DNA of 64,000 nucleotides. It comes from Calliopsis andreniformis (taxonomy: Eukaryota; Arthropoda; Insecta; Hymenoptera; Andrenidae). The DNA lies in assembly GCF_051401765.1 (NCBI RefSeq), contig NW_027480492.1:682001-746000 (forward strand), given 5' to 3'. Below, piece by piece: positions 11,269 through 24,675 of this stretch. Below the pieces are notes generated by a model. That model ran no database searches, was not told the origin of the DNA, and saw only the letters and a list, made by a program, of their open reading frames with translations. Made by a program: the position numbers and the translations under genes. Position 1 is the stretch's first letter; each line of letters opens with the position of its first letter.

Positions 11269-12456
11269 CTCAATCTTCAATCCTCAATCCTCAATCCTCA
11301 ATGCTCAATCCTCAATCCTCAATCCTCCATCCTCAATCTTCAATCCACAATACTCAATTTTCAATCCTCAATCCTCAATCCTCAATCCTCATTCTTCAAT
11401 CCTCAACACCCAATCCTCAATCTTCAATCCTCAATCCTCAATCCTCAATTCTCAACCCTCAATCCTCAATCCTCAGACCTCAAACATCAATACTCAGCCC
11501 TCAGTCCTCGTCCTCAATCCATAACCCTCAATCCTCGATCCTCAATCTTCAATCATCAATACTCAATCTTCAATTCTCAATCCTCAATACTCAATGTTCA
11601 ATCCTCAATACGCAATCCTCAATCTTCAATCCTCAATCCTCAATCCTCAATCCTCAATCCTCAATCCTCAATCCTCAGTCCTCAAACCTCAATCCTTATT
11701 CCTCAATCCTGAATCCTCAATCTCCAGCCCTCAGTCCTCAACAATCAGTTGTCAGTCCTCAATCCTCAGTAGAATATCCTCAATTCACAGGTTTCAATAC
11801 TCAATACTCAACCTGCAATCTTCAAATCTCTATCCACAAACATCTATTCTCATCACTCATCCCTCAACACTCAGTCCCCAATCCACAATCTTCAATCCTC
11901 AATCCTCAATCCTCAATCCTCAATCCTTAATCTTCAATCCTCAATACTCAATCTTCAATCCTCAATCCGCAATCCTCGGTCCTCACTCCTCAATCCCCAA
12001 TCCTCGTTCCTCAAACCTCAATCCTCAACCATCAGTCCTCATCCTCAATTCTCAATCCTTAATCCTCAATCCTCAGTCCTCAAACCTCAATCCTCAACCC
12101 TCAGTCCTCATCCTCAATCTTCAATCCTTAATACTCATTCTTGAATCCTCAATCCTCAATCCTCTATCCTCAATCCTCATTGTTCAATCCTCAATACCCA
12201 ATCCAGAATCTTCAATCCTCAATACTCAATCCTCATTCTTCAATCCTCAATACCCAATCCTCAATCTCCAATTCTCAATCCTCAATCCTCAATTCTCAAC
12301 CCTCAATCCCCAGTCCTCAGGCCTCAAACCTCAATCCTCAAACCTCAGCCCTCATCCTCAATCCTCAATCCTCAATCCTCAATCCTCAATCTTCAATCCT
12401 CAATACTCAATCTTCAATAATCAATCCTCAGCTCTCAATCCTCAATACTCAATCCT
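11236..12456. repeat. Block C, copy 1
   Basis: This matches 34,103-35,323 at a constant offset of 22,867 and a third copy at 53,733-54,953. It contains the TACTCAATTTTCAATCC variant near 11,350, a family I anchor at 11770 (flanked by CAGTAGAATATCC), and the CTTCAATAATCAATCC variant near 12,410. It ends at a sharp junction. Left of 12,456 the sequence follows 35.3 kb; right of it the sequence follows 6.31 kb. Confidence 0.78.
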
Positions 12457-15400
12457 CAATCCTCAATCCTCAACCCTCACTCCTCATCCTCAATTCTCAA
12501 TTCTCAATACTCAATCCTCAATCCTCAATCTTCAATCCTCAATAATCAATCTCCAATCCCAGTTCCTCAATTCACAATCCTCAATCCTTAAACCTCAATC
12601 TTGAATCCTCAATCCGCAGGCATCAAACTTCAATCCTCAATGCTCAATCCTCAGTCCTCAGCCGTCAGTCCTCAATCCTCAATCCTCAATCCTCAAACCT
12701 CAATCCTCAACCGTCAGTCCTCGTCCTCAATCCTCAACCCTCAATCCTCAATCCTCAATCTTCAATCCTCAATACTCAATGTTCAATCCTCAATCCTCAA
12801 TCCTCAATCCTCAATCCTCAAACCTCAATCCTCAACCCTCAGTCCTCATCCTCAATTCTCAATTCTCAATCCTCAAACCTCAATCCCCAATCCTCAACCT
12901 TCAATCCTCAATCCTCTATCATAAGTCCTCAATCCTCAACCTTCAATCCTCAATACTCAATCTTCAATCTTCAATCCTCAATCCTCAATCCTCAATCCTC
13001 AATTCTCAATCCTCAATCCTCAATCTTCAATCCTTCATACTCAATCTTCAATCCTCAATCCTCAATCCTCAATACTCAATCCTCAATCCTCAATCGTCAA
13101 TCCTCAATCCTCAATCCTCTATCTTCAATCCTCAATCCTCAATTCTCAATGCTCAATACTCAATCTTCAATCCTTAATACTCAATCTTCAATCCTCAATC
13201 CTCAATCCTCAATCCTCAATCCTCAATCTTCAATCCTCAATCCTCAATCCTCAATCCTCAATCCTCAATCTTCAATCCTCAATCCCCAATCCTCAATCTT
13301 CAATCCTCAATCCTCAATCCTCAATCCTCAATCCTCAAATCTCAATTCTCAATCCTCAATCCCCAATCCTCAATCTTCAATCCTCATTAATCAATCTCCA
13401 ATCCTAGATCCTGAGAACCCAATCCTCAGTCCTTAATCCTCAACATTCAATCCTCAATCCCCAGTCCTCAATCTTCAATCCTCAATGCTCCATCCTCTAT
13501 CCTCAATCCTCAGTCCTCAATCCTCAACCTTCAATCCTTCATACTCAATCTTCAATCCTCAATCCTCAATCCTCAATCCTCAATACTCAATCCTCAATCC
13601 TCAATCGTCAATCCTCAATCCTCAATCCTCTATCTTCAATCCTCAATCTTCAATACTCAATACTCAATCCTCAATCCTCAATCCTCAATCTTCAATCCTC
13701 AATACTCAATCCTCAATCCTCAGTCCTCAATCCTCAATGTTCAATCCGCAATACCCAATCCTCAATCGTCAATACTCAATCCCCAATCCTCAATCCTCAA
13801 TCCTCAATACTCAACCCTCAATCGTCAATCCTCAATCCTCAATGTTCAATCCGCAATACCCAATCCTCATTCATCAATCCTCAATACCCAATCCTCAATC
13901 TTCAATCCTCAATCCTCAATCCTCAATTCTCAACCCTCAATCCTTAGTCCTCAGTCCTCAAACCTCAATCCTCAAACCTCAGCCCTCATCCTCAATCCTC
14001 AATCCTCAATCCTCAATCCTCAATCTTCAATCCTCAATACTCAATCTTCAATCCTCAATCCTCAGTCCACAAACCTCAATTCTGAATCCTCAATCCTGCA
14101 TCCTCAATCTTCAGCCCTCAGTCCTCAACAATCAGTTGTCAATCCTCAATCCCCAATAGAATACCCTCAATTCACAGTCTTCAATACGTAATACTCAATT
14201 TGCAATCTTCAAGTCTCTATCCACAAACATCAATTCTCATCACTCAACCCTGAACGCTCAGTCCTCAATGTTCAATCCTCAATCCTCAATCCTCAATCCT
14301 CAATCCTCATTCCTCAATCCTCAATCCTCAATCCTCTATCCTCAAACATCAAACCTCAATCTTCAACACTCAATCCTCAATCTTCAATCCTCAATACTCA
14401 ATCCTCAATCCTCAATCCTCAATCCTCAATGTGCAATCCGCAATACCCAATCCTCAATCGTCAATCCTCAATCCCCAATCCTCAATCTTCAATCCTCAAC
14501 CCTCATTCCTCAATCCTCAATCCTCAATACTCAATCCTCAATCCTCAATCCTCAATCCCCAATGTTCAATCCGCAATACCCAACCCTCAATCTTCAATCC
14601 TCAATCCTCAATCCCCAATCCTCAATCCTCAATCCTCATTCATCAATCCTCAATACCCAATCCTCAATCTTCAATCCTCAATCCTCAATCCTCAATCCTC
14701 AATTCTCAACCCTCAATCCTCAGTCCTCAGTCCTCAAACCTCAATCCTCAAACCGCAGCCCTCATCCTCAATCCTCAATCCTCAATCCTCAATCCTCAAT
14801 ATTCAATCCTCAATACTCAATCTTCAATCCTCAATCCTCAGTCCACACACCTCAATTCTGAAACCTCAATCCTGCATCCTCAATCTTCAGCCCTCAGTCC
14901 TCAACAATCAGTTGTCAATCCTCAATCCCCAATAGAATATCCTCAATTCACAGTTTTCAATACGCAATAGTCAATCTGCAATCTTCAAATCTCTATCCAC
15001 AAACATCAATTCTCATCACTCAACCCTGAACGCTCAGTCCTCAATGTTCAACCCTCAATCCTCAATTCTCAATCTTCAATCCTCAATACTGAACCTTCAA
15101 TCCTCAGTCCTCAACCCTCAATCCTCAATCCTCAATCCTCAATCCTCAATCCTCAGTAATCAATCCTCAATCTTCAATACTCAATCGTGAATCCTCAGGC
15201 CTCAACCCTCAGTCCTCATCCTCAATTCTCAATCCTCAATCCTCAATCCCCAATCTTCAATCCTCAATAATCAATCTCCAATCCTAGATCCTCAATCCAC
15301 AATCCTCAATCCTTATTCCTCAATCTACAATCCTCAGTCCCCAGTCCTCAATCTTCAATCCTCAATGCTCCATCCTCTATCCTCAATCCTCAGTCCTCAA

Positions 15401-16600
15401 TCCTCAATCTTCAAACCTCAATCCTCAACCCTCAGTCGTCATCTTCAACACTCAATCTTCAATCCTCAATCCTCAATCCTCAATCCTCAATCCTCAATCT
15501 TCAATCATCAATACTCAATCTTCAATCCTCGGTCCTCAATCCTCAATCGTCAATCTCCAATCCTGAATACTCAATCTTCAATCCTCAATCTTCAATCCTC
15601 AATCCTCATTCCTCAATCCTCGATTCTCAATCCTCAATCCTCAATCCTGAATCCTCATTCCTGAATCCTCAACGTTCAGCCACCACTCCTCAACAATCAG
15701 TTGTCAATCCTCAATCCTCAATAGAGTATCATCAATTCACAGTTTTCATTACTCAATACTCAATCTGCAATCTTGAAATCTCTATTCACAAACATCAATT
15801 CTCATCACTCAACCATCAACACTCAGTCCCCAATACTCAATATTCAATCCTCAATCCTCAATCCTCAATCCACAATCCTCAAACTTCAATCCTCACTCCT
15901 CAGCCCTCAAACCTCAACCCTCAACCCTCAGCCCTCATCTTCAATCCTCAATCCTCAATCCTCAATCCTCAATCTTCAATCCTCAAACTTCAATCCTCAA
16001 TACTCAATCTTCAATCCTCAATCCTCAATCCTCAATCCTCATTCTTCAATCCTCAATACCCAATCCTGAATCTTCAATCCTCAATCCTCAATCCTCAATA
16101 TTCAATCCTCAATAATCAATCTCCAATCCTAGATCCTCAATCCCCAATCCTCAAGCCTTAATCCTCAATCTTCAATCCTCAATCCCCAGTCCTCAAACTA
16201 CAATCCTCAATGCTCAATCCTCAATCCTCAGTCCTCAGTCCTCAATCCTCAATCCTCAATCCTCAATCCTCAAACGTCAATCCTCAACCGTCAGTCCTCG
16301 TCCTCAATCCTCAACCCTCAATCCTCAATCCTCAATCCTCAATCCTCAGTCCTCAACCTTCAATCCTCAATACTCAATCTTCAACCCTCAGTACTCAATC
16401 CCCAATTCTCAATCCTCAATCCTCAATCCTCAATCCTCAATATTCAATCCTCAATCCTCAATCTTCAATCCTCAATACTCAACCTTCAATCCTCAATCCT
16501 CAATCCTCAATCCCCAATTCTCTATCCTCAATCGTCAGGCTTCAGTACTCAATACTCACTCTTCAATCCTCAATCCTAAATCCTCATTCCTCAATCCTCA
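12457..16600. repeat. Segmental duplication S, copy 2, inserted between blocks C and D
   Basis: This is the second copy of 6,310-9,795. It is longer by about 655 bp because of three internal length differences. It repeats the A-type unit start (marker CTATCATAAG at 12916, one base changed from CTATCCTAAG), gamma at 13485 and 15365, and family I anchors at 14157, 14933 and 15722. At 34-40 kb blocks C and D adjoin without it, so it was either inserted here or deleted there. Confidence 0.78.
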
Positions 16601-18543
16601 ATCCTCAATCCTCAACCTTCAATCCTCAATACTCAATCTTCAATAATCAATCCTCAGCTCTCAATCCTCAATACTCAATCCTCAATCGTCAATCCTCAAT
16701 CCTCAATCCTCAATCTTCAATCCTCAATCCTCAATCCTCAATCCTCAATCCTCAATCTTCAATCCTCAATACTTAATCCTCAATCCTCAATCCTCAATCT
16801 TCAATCCTCAATCCTCAATCCTCAATTCTCAGTCCTTAATCCTCAATCCTCAATCCTCAATCCCCAATCCTCATTCTTCAAACCTCAATCCTCAACCCTC
16901 AGTACTCATCCTCAATTCTCAATTCTCAATCCCCAATCCTCAATGCTTAATCTTCAATCATCAATACTCAATCTTCAATCCTCAATGCTCAATCCTCAAT
17001 CCTCAATCCTCCATCCTCAATATTCAACACACAACCCTCAACCATCAATCCTCAATACTCAATCATCAATCCTCAATTCTCAATACTCAATAGAATATCC
17101 TGAAATCTCGTGGTTCAGTACTCAATCCACAACATTCAATAATCAAATCTCAATCCACTAACGTCAATTCTCATCACACAAACCTGAACGCTCAGTCCTC
17201 AATGTTCAATCCTCAATCCTCAATCCTCAATCCCCAATACTCAATCCTCAATCCTCAATCCTCAATCCTAAATGTTCAATCCGCAATACCCAATCCTCAA
17301 TCGTCAATCCTCAATCCCTAATCCTCAATCTTCAATCCTCAACCCTTAATCCTCAATCCTCATTCCTCAATACTCAATCCTCAATCTTCAATCCTCAATC
17401 CTCAATCCTCAATCCTCAATCCTCAATCTTCAATCGTCAGTACTCAATCTGCAATCTTCAATCCTCAATCCTCAATCCTCAATACTCATTCTTCAATCCT
17501 CAATCTTTAATCCTCAATCCTCAATACTCAATCCTCGATCCTAAATCTTCAACCCTCAATTCTCAATCCTCAATCCTCAATACTCAATCCTCAATCTTCA
17601 ATCCTCAATCCTCAATAATCAATCTCCAATCCTAGATCCGCAATCCCCAATCGTCAATCCTTAATCCTCAATCCTCAATCCCCAGTCCTCAATCTTCAAT
17701 CCTCAATGCTCCATCCTCAATCCTCAATCCTCAGTCGTCAATCCTCAATCCTCAATCCTCAAACCTCAGTCCTCAACCGTCAGTCCTCGTCCTCAATCCT
17801 CAGCCCTCAATCCTAAACGCTCAATCTTCAATCCCCAGTACTCAATCTGCAATATTCAATCCTCAATCCTCAATCCTCAATACTCATTCTTCAATCCTCA
17901 ATCCTCAATCCTCAATTGTCAATCCTTAATCCTCAATCCTCAATCCTCAATCCCCAACCCTCATTCTTCAAACCTCAATCCTCAACCCCCAGTACTCATC
18001 CTCAATTCTCAATTCTCAATCCCCAATCCTCAATGCTCAATCTTCAATCATCAATACTCAATCTTCAATCCTCAATCCTCAATCCTCAATCCTCCATCCT
18101 CAATATTCAACACACAACCCTCAACCATCAATCCTCAATACTCAATCATCAATCCTCAATTCTCAATACTCAATAGAATATCCTGAAATCTCATGGTTCA
18201 ATACTCAATCCACAACATTCAATAACCAAATCTCAATCCACAAACATCAATTCTCATCACACAAACCTGAACGCTCAGTCCTCAATGTTCAATCCTCATT
18301 CCTCAATTCTCAATCTTCAATCCTCAATACTGAATCTTCAATCCTCAATCCTCAATCCTCAATCCTCAATCTTCAATCCTCAGTCCCCAATCCTCAATCT
18401 TCTATCCTCAATACTCAATCCTCAATCCTCAATCCTCAACCCTCAATCCTCAATCTTCAATCCTCAATACTCGATCTTCAATCCTCAATCCTCAATCCTC
18501 AATACTCAACCATCAATCCTCAATTCTCAATACTCAATAGAAT

Positions 18544-18561
18544 ATCCTGAATTTTCAGGAT
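18544..18561. other. Near-perfect palindrome in block D
   Basis: Same 18-mer as at 3978, inside the family III anchor of block D, although block D lies outside the A units. The dyad survives in both contexts. Confidence 0.8.
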
Positions 18562-20121
18562 TCAATACTCAAACCTCAACCCTCAACCATCAGCCCTCAT
18601 CCTCAATCCTCAATCCTCAACCCTCAATCCTCAATATTCAATCCTCAATACTCAATCTTCAATCCTCAATCCTCAATCCTCAACCCTCAATCCTCAATCC
18701 TCAGTCATCAATCCACAATCTTCAATACTCAGTCGTCAATCTTCAGTCCTCAATCCTCAATCCCCAATCCTCGTTCCTCAAACCTCAATCCTCAACCCTC
18801 AGTCGTCATACTCAATTCTCAATTCTCAATACTCAATCCTCAATCCTCAATCTTCAATCCTCAATAATCAATCTCCAATCCTAGTTCCTCAATTCCCAAT
18901 CCTCAATCCTTAAACCTCAATCTTGAATCCTCAATCCCCAGGCCTCAAACTTCAATCCTCAATGCTCAATCCTCAATCCTCAGTCGTCAGTCCTCAATCC
19001 TCAATCCTCAATCCTCAAACCTAAATCCTCAACCGTCAGTCGTAGTCCTCAATCCTCAACTCTCAATCCTCAATCCTCAATCTTCAATCCTCAATACTCA
19101 ATCTTCAATCCTCAATCCTCAATCCTCAATTCTCAATCTTCAATCCTCAATCCTCAATCCTCAATCCTCAATACTCATTCTTCAATCCTCAACGCCCAAT
19201 CCTCAATCTTCAATCCTCAAGCCTCAATCCTCAATTCTCAATCCTCAATACTCAATCCTCAAACGTCAAGCCTCCATCCCCAATCCTCAATCTCCAATCG
19301 TCAATCCTCAATCCTCAATCGTCAATCCTCAATCCTCAATGTTCAATCCTCAATACCCAATCCTCAATCTTCAATCCTCATTCCTCAATCCCCAATCCTC
19401 AATCCTCAATCCTCATTCATCAATCCTCAATACCCAATCCTCAATCTGCAATCTTCAAATCTCTATCCACAAACATCAATCCTCATCACCCAACCCTGAA
19501 CGCTCAGTCCTCAATGTTCAATCCTCAATCCTCAATTCTCAATCTTCAATCCTCAATACTGAATCTTCAATCCTCGATCCTCAATCCTCAATCCTCAATC
19601 CTCAATCCTCAGTAATCAATCCTCAATCTTCAATACTCCATCGTCAATCCTCAGTCCTCAATCCTCAATCCTCAATTCTGTTTCCTCAAACCTCCATCCT
19701 CAACCCTCAGTCCTCATCCTCAACACTCGATCTTCAATCCTCAATCCTCAAGCCTCAATCCTCAATCCTCAATCTTCAATCCCCAGTACTCAATCTGCAA
19801 TATTCAATCCTCAATCCTCAATCCTCAATACTCATTCTTCAATCCTCAATCCTCAATCCTCAATTGTCAATCCTTAATCCTCAATCCTCAATCCTCAATC
19901 CCCAATCCTCATTCTTCAAACCTCAATCCTCAACCCCCAGTACTCATCCTCAATCCTCAATTCTCAATCCCCAATCCTCAATGCTCAATCTTCAATCATC
20001 AATACTCAATCTTCAATCCTCAATCCTCAATCCTCAATCCTCCATCCTCAATATTCAACACACAACCCTCAACCATCAATCCTCAATACTCAATCATCAA
20101 TCCTCAATTCTCAATACTCAA

Positions 20122-20226
20122 TAGAATATCCTGAAATCTCATGGTTCAATACTCAATCCACAACATTCAATAACCAAATCTCAATCCACAAACATCAATT
20201 CTCATCACACAAACCTGAACGCTCAG
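20122..20226. repeat. Family IIc anchor (representative of 6)
   Basis: As IIb, but with TCATGGTTCAATAC and AATAACCAAATCTC. Copies start at 18174, 20122, 36822, 38770, 56452 and 58400, all inside block D. Each is followed by ATGTTCAATCCTCATTCC. Confidence 0.72.
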
Positions 20227-21532
20227 TCCTCAATGTTCAATCCTCATTCCTCAATTCTCAATCTTCAATCCTCAATACTGAATCTTCAATCCTCAATCCT
20301 CAATCCTCAATCTTCAATCCTCAGTCCCCAATCCTCAATCTTCTATCCTCAATCCTCAATCCTCAATCCTCAATCCTCAATCCTCAATCCTCAACCTTCA
20401 ATCCTCAATACTCAATCTTCAACCCTCAATCCTCAATCCCCAATTCTCAATCCTCAATCCTCAATCCTCAATCCTCAATATTCAATCCTCAATCCTCAGT
20501 CTTCAATCCTCAATACTCAACCTTCAATCCTCAGTCCTCAATCCTCAATCCCCAATACTCTATCCTCAATCGTCAGGCTTCAGTACTCAATACTCAATCT
20601 TCAATCCTCAACCCTAAATCCTCATTCCTCAATCCTCAATCCTCAATCCTCTATCCTCAATCTTCAATCCTCAATCCTCAATCCTCAATTCTCAACCCTC
20701 AATCCTCAATCCTCAGACCTCAAACATCAATACTCAGCCCTCAGTCCTCGTCCTCAATCCATAACCCTCAATCCTCGATCCTCAATCTTCAATCATCAAT
20801 ATTCAATCTTCAATCCTCAATCCTCAATACTCAATGTTCAATCCTCAATACGCAATCCTCAATCTTCAATCCTCAATCCTCAATCCTCAATCCTCAATCC
20901 TCAATCCTCAATCCTCAATTCTCAATCCTTAATCCTCAATCCTCAATCCTCAATCCCCAATCCTCATTCTTCAAACCTCAATCCTCAACCCTCAGTACTC
21001 ATCCTCAATTCTCAATTCTCAATCACCAATCCTCAATACTCAATCCTCAATCTTCGATCCCCAATACTCAATCTTCAATCCTCAATCCTCAAGCCTCAAT
21101 CCTCAATCCTCAACCCTCAGTCATCAGTACTCAATCTTCAATACTCAATCCTCAATCCTCAATACTCAATCCTCAATCCTCAATCCTCATTCTTCAATCC
21201 TCAACACCCAATCCTCAATCTTCAATCCTCAATCCTCAATTCTCAACCCTCAATCCTCAATCCTCAATTCTCAATCCTTAATCCTCAATCCTCAATCCTC
21301 AATCCCCAATCCTCATTCTTCAAACCTCAATCCTCAACCCTCAGTACTCATCCTCAATTCTCAATTCTCAATCCCCAATCCTCAATGCTCAATCTTCAAT
21401 CATCAATACTCAATCTTCAATCCTCAATCCTCAATACTCAATCCTCAATCCTCCATCCTCAATATTCAACACACAACCCTCAACCATCAATCCTCAATAC
21501 TCAATCATCAATCCTCAATTCTCAATACTCAA

Positions 21533-21638
21533 TAGAATATCCTGAAATCTCGTGGTTCAGTACTCAATCCACAACATTCAATAATCAAATCTCAATCCAC
21601 TAACGTCAATTCTCATCACACAAACCTGAACGCTCAGT
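21533..21638. repeat. Family IIa anchor (representative of 12)
   Basis: It starts like family I (TAGAATATCCTGAAATC) but continues TCGTGGTTCAG and has CCACTAACGTC near its end. It still finishes with CTCATCACACAAACCTG and CGCTCAG, so it is homologous to family I. Copies start at 17091, 21533, 24189, 25147, 28870, 31484, 32442, 35732, 40424, 52072, 55362 and 60054. The CCACTAACG change creates the TAA that ends every forward frame running through it. Confidence 0.75.
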
Positions 21639-22019
21639 CCTCAATGTTCAATCCTCAATCCTCAATCCTCAATCCCCAATACTCAATCCTCAATCCTCAA
21701 TCCTCAATCCTAAATGTTCAATCCGCAATACCCAATCCTCAATCGTCAATCCTCAATCCCTAATCCTCAATCTTCAATCCTCAACCCTTAATCCTCAATC
21801 CTCAATCCTCAATACTCAATCCTCAATCTTCAATCCTCAATCCTCAATCCTCAATCCTCAATCCTCAATCTTCAATCGTCAGTACTCAATCTGCAATCTT
21901 CAATCCTCAATCCTCAATCCTCAATACTCATTCTTCAATACTCAATACCCAATACTCAATCATCAATCCTCAATCCTCAATCCTCAATCCTCGATACTCA
22001 ATGCTCAATCCTCAATCCT

Positions 22020-22075
22020 CAGACCATAAACATCAATATTCAACCCTCGGTCCTCGTCCTCAATCCACAACCCTC
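22020..22075. repeat. Marker alpha (representative of 22)
   Basis: CAGACCATAAACATCAATAT followed by CCCTCGGTCCTCGTCC, the latter holding a 6-mer phase slip. Copies start at 10237, 11062, 22020, 22978, 24676, 25634, 26585, 29287, 30273, 31971, 32929, 33880, 40911, 41869, 44617, 46851, 48838, 51601, 52559, 53510, 60541 and 61499. Two flavours alternate: CTCGATACTCAATGC upstream with CTCAAACC downstream, and CTCGATTCTCAATCC upstream with CTCAATCC downstream. A diverged form lies near 205. Confidence 0.8.
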
Positions 22076-22329
22076 AATCCTCAAACCTCAATCTTCAATC
22101 ATCAATATTCAATATTCAATCCTCAATCCTCAAAACTCAATCCTCAATCCTCAATCCTCAATCCTCAATCTTTAATCCTCAATCCTCAATACTCAATCCT
22201 CGATCCTAAATCTTCAACCCTCAATCCTCAATCCTCAATCCTCAATCCTCCATCCTCAATATTCAACACACAACCCTCAACCATCAATCCTCAATACTCA
22301 ATCATCAATCCTCAATTCTCAATACTCAA

Positions 22330-22435
22330 TAGAATATCCTGAAATCTCGTGGTTCAATACTCAATCCACAACATTCAATAATCAAATCTCAATCCACAAA
22401 CATCAATTCTCATCACACAAACCTGAACGCTCAGT
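22330..22435. repeat. Family IIb anchor (representative of 7)
   Basis: As IIa, but with TCGTGGTTCAATAC and CCACAAACATC. Copies start at 22330, 25944, 29597, 33239, 41221, 52869 and 60851. Each sits 100-110 bp before an ATGTTCAATCC variant and the CAATACTCTATCC variant. It is always the second anchor of a ~3.6 kb superunit, so anchor type tracks position in the higher-order unit. Confidence 0.72.
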
Positions 22436-23761
22436 CCTCAATGTTCAATCCTCAATCCTCAATCCTTAATCCCCAATACTCTATCCTCAATCGTCAGGCT
22501 TCAGTACTCAATACTCAATCTTCAATCCTCTATCCTAAATCCTCATTCCTCAATCCTCAATCCTCAATCCTCTATCCTCAATCATCAATCCTCAATCTTC
22601 AATACTCAATCCTCAATCTTCAATCCTCAATACTCAATCCTCAACCCTCATTCCTCAATCCTAAATGTTCAATCCGCAATACCCAATCCTCGATCGTCAA
22701 TCCTCAATCCCCAATCCTCAATCTTCAATCCTCAACCCTCAATCCTCAATCCTCAATCCTCAATACTCAATCCTCAATCTTCAATCCTCAATCCTCAATC
22801 CTCAATCCTCAATCCTCAATCCTCAATCCTCAATCCTCAGTACTCAATCTGCAATCTTCAATCCTCAATCCTCAATCCTCAATACTCATTCTTCAATACT
22901 CAATACCCAATACTCAATCATCAATCCTCAATCCTCAATCCTCAATCCTCGATTCTCAATCCTCAATCCTCAATCCTCAGACCATAAACATCAATATTCA
23001 ACCCTCGGTCCTCGTCCTCAATCCACAACCCTCAATCCTCAATCCTCAATCTTCAATCATCAATATTCAATATTCAATCCTCAATCCTCAAAACTCAATC
23101 CTCAATCCTCAATCCTCAATCCTCAATCTTTAATCCTCAATCCTCAATACTCAATCCTCGATCCTAAATCTTCAACCCTCAATCCTCAATCCTCAATCCT
23201 CAATACTCAATCCTCAATCTTCAATCCTCAATCCTCAGTCCGCAAACCTCAATTCTGAATCCTCAATCCTGCATCCTCAATCTTCAGCACTCAGTCTTCA
23301 ACAATCAGTTGTCAATCCTCAATCCCCAATAGAATATCCTCAATTCACAGTTTTCAATACGCAATACTCAATCTGCAATCTTCAAATCTCTATCCACAAA
23401 CATCAATTCTCATCACTCAACTCTCAACGCTCAGAACTCAATGTTCAATCCTCAATCCTCAATTCTCAATCTTCAATCCTCAATACTGAATCTTCAATCC
23501 TCAATCCACAATCCTCAATCCTCATTCCTCAATCATCAATCCTCAATCCTCAGTAATCAATCCTCAATCTTCAATACTAAATCGTCAATCCTCAGTCCTC
23601 AACCCACAGTCCTCATCCTCAATCCTCAATCCTCAATCCTCAATCCTCAATCTTCAATCCTCAATAATCAATCTCCAATCCTAGATCCTCAATCCACAAT
23701 CCTCAATCCCTAATCCTCAATCTTCAATCCTCAGTCCCCAGTCCTCAATCTTCAATCCTCA

Positions 23762-23779
23762 ATGCTCCATCCTCTATCC
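23762..23779. repeat. Marker gamma (representative of 14)
   Basis: ATGCTCCATCCTCTATCC recurs at 1506, 3342, 5241, 7337, 8854, 13485, 15365, 23762, 27362, 31057, 42653, 45415, 49622 and 62283. A variant ending CCATCCTCAATCC occurs at 17706, 36354 and 55984. It is shared by the A units and the ~3.6 kb superunits, so it predates their separation. It creates an ATG that opens many spurious frames. Confidence 0.78.
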
Positions 23780-24675
23780 TCAATCCTCAGTCCTCAATCC
23801 TCAATCCTCAATCCTCAATCCTCAACCTTCAATCCTCAATACTCAATCTTCAACCCTCAATCCTCAATCCCCAATTCTCAATCCTCAATCCTCAATCCTC
23901 AATCCTCAATATTCAATCCTCAATCCTCAGTCTTCAATCCTCAATCCTCAATCCTCAATCCCCAATCCTCATTCTTCAAACCTCAATCCTCAACCCTCAG
24001 TACTCATCCTCAATTCTCAATTCTCAATCCCCAATCCTCAATGCTCAATCTTCAATCATCAATACTCAATCTTCAATCCTCAATCCTCAATCCTCAATCC
24101 TCAATCCTCCATCCTCAATATTCAACACACAACCCTCAACCATCAATCCTCAATACTCAATCATCAATCCTCAATTCTCAATACTCAATAGAATATCCTG
24201 AAATCTCGTGGTTCAGTACTCAATCCACAACATTCAATAATCAAATCTCAATCCACTAACGTCAATTCTCATCACACAAACCTGAACGCTCAGTCCTCAA
24301 TGTTCAATCCTCAATCCTCAATCCTCAATCCCCAATACTCAATCCTCAATCCTCAATCCTCAATCCTAAATGTTCAATCCGCAATACCCAATCCTCAATC
24401 GTCAATCCTCAATCCCTAATCCTCAATCTTCAATCCTCAACCCTTAATCCTCAATCCTCAATCCTCAATACTCAATCCTCAATCTTCAATCCTCAATCCT
24501 CAATCCTCAATCCTCAATCCTCAATCTTCAATCGTCAGTACTCAATCTGCAATCTTCAATCCTCAATCCTCAATCCTCAATACTCATTCTTCAATACTCA
24601 ATACCCAATACTCAATCATCAATCCTCAATCCTCAATCCTCAATCCTCGATACTCAATGCTCAATCCTCAATCCT

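Larger units (their letters stand above)
16610..21188. repeat. Block D, copy 1
   Basis: Variant order matches 35.25-39.84 kb at offsets 18,641, then 18,648, then 18,655, so two whole-heptamer differences are the only length changes I see. A third copy lies at 54.88-59.47 kb. Contents are an IIa anchor at 17091, an IIc anchor at 18174, a family III anchor with dyad at 18538, a partial anchor at 19441-19508, an IIc anchor at 20122, and the GTCAGGCTTCAGTACTC variant near 20,572. Confidence 0.8.

Noticed and set aside
12457..16600. Mobile element inserted between blocks C and D
   Set aside because: The segment is itself satellite copied from 6.3-9.8 kb. The ~90 bp flanking repeat is far longer than a typical target-site duplication and is made of array words, so recombination is simpler.
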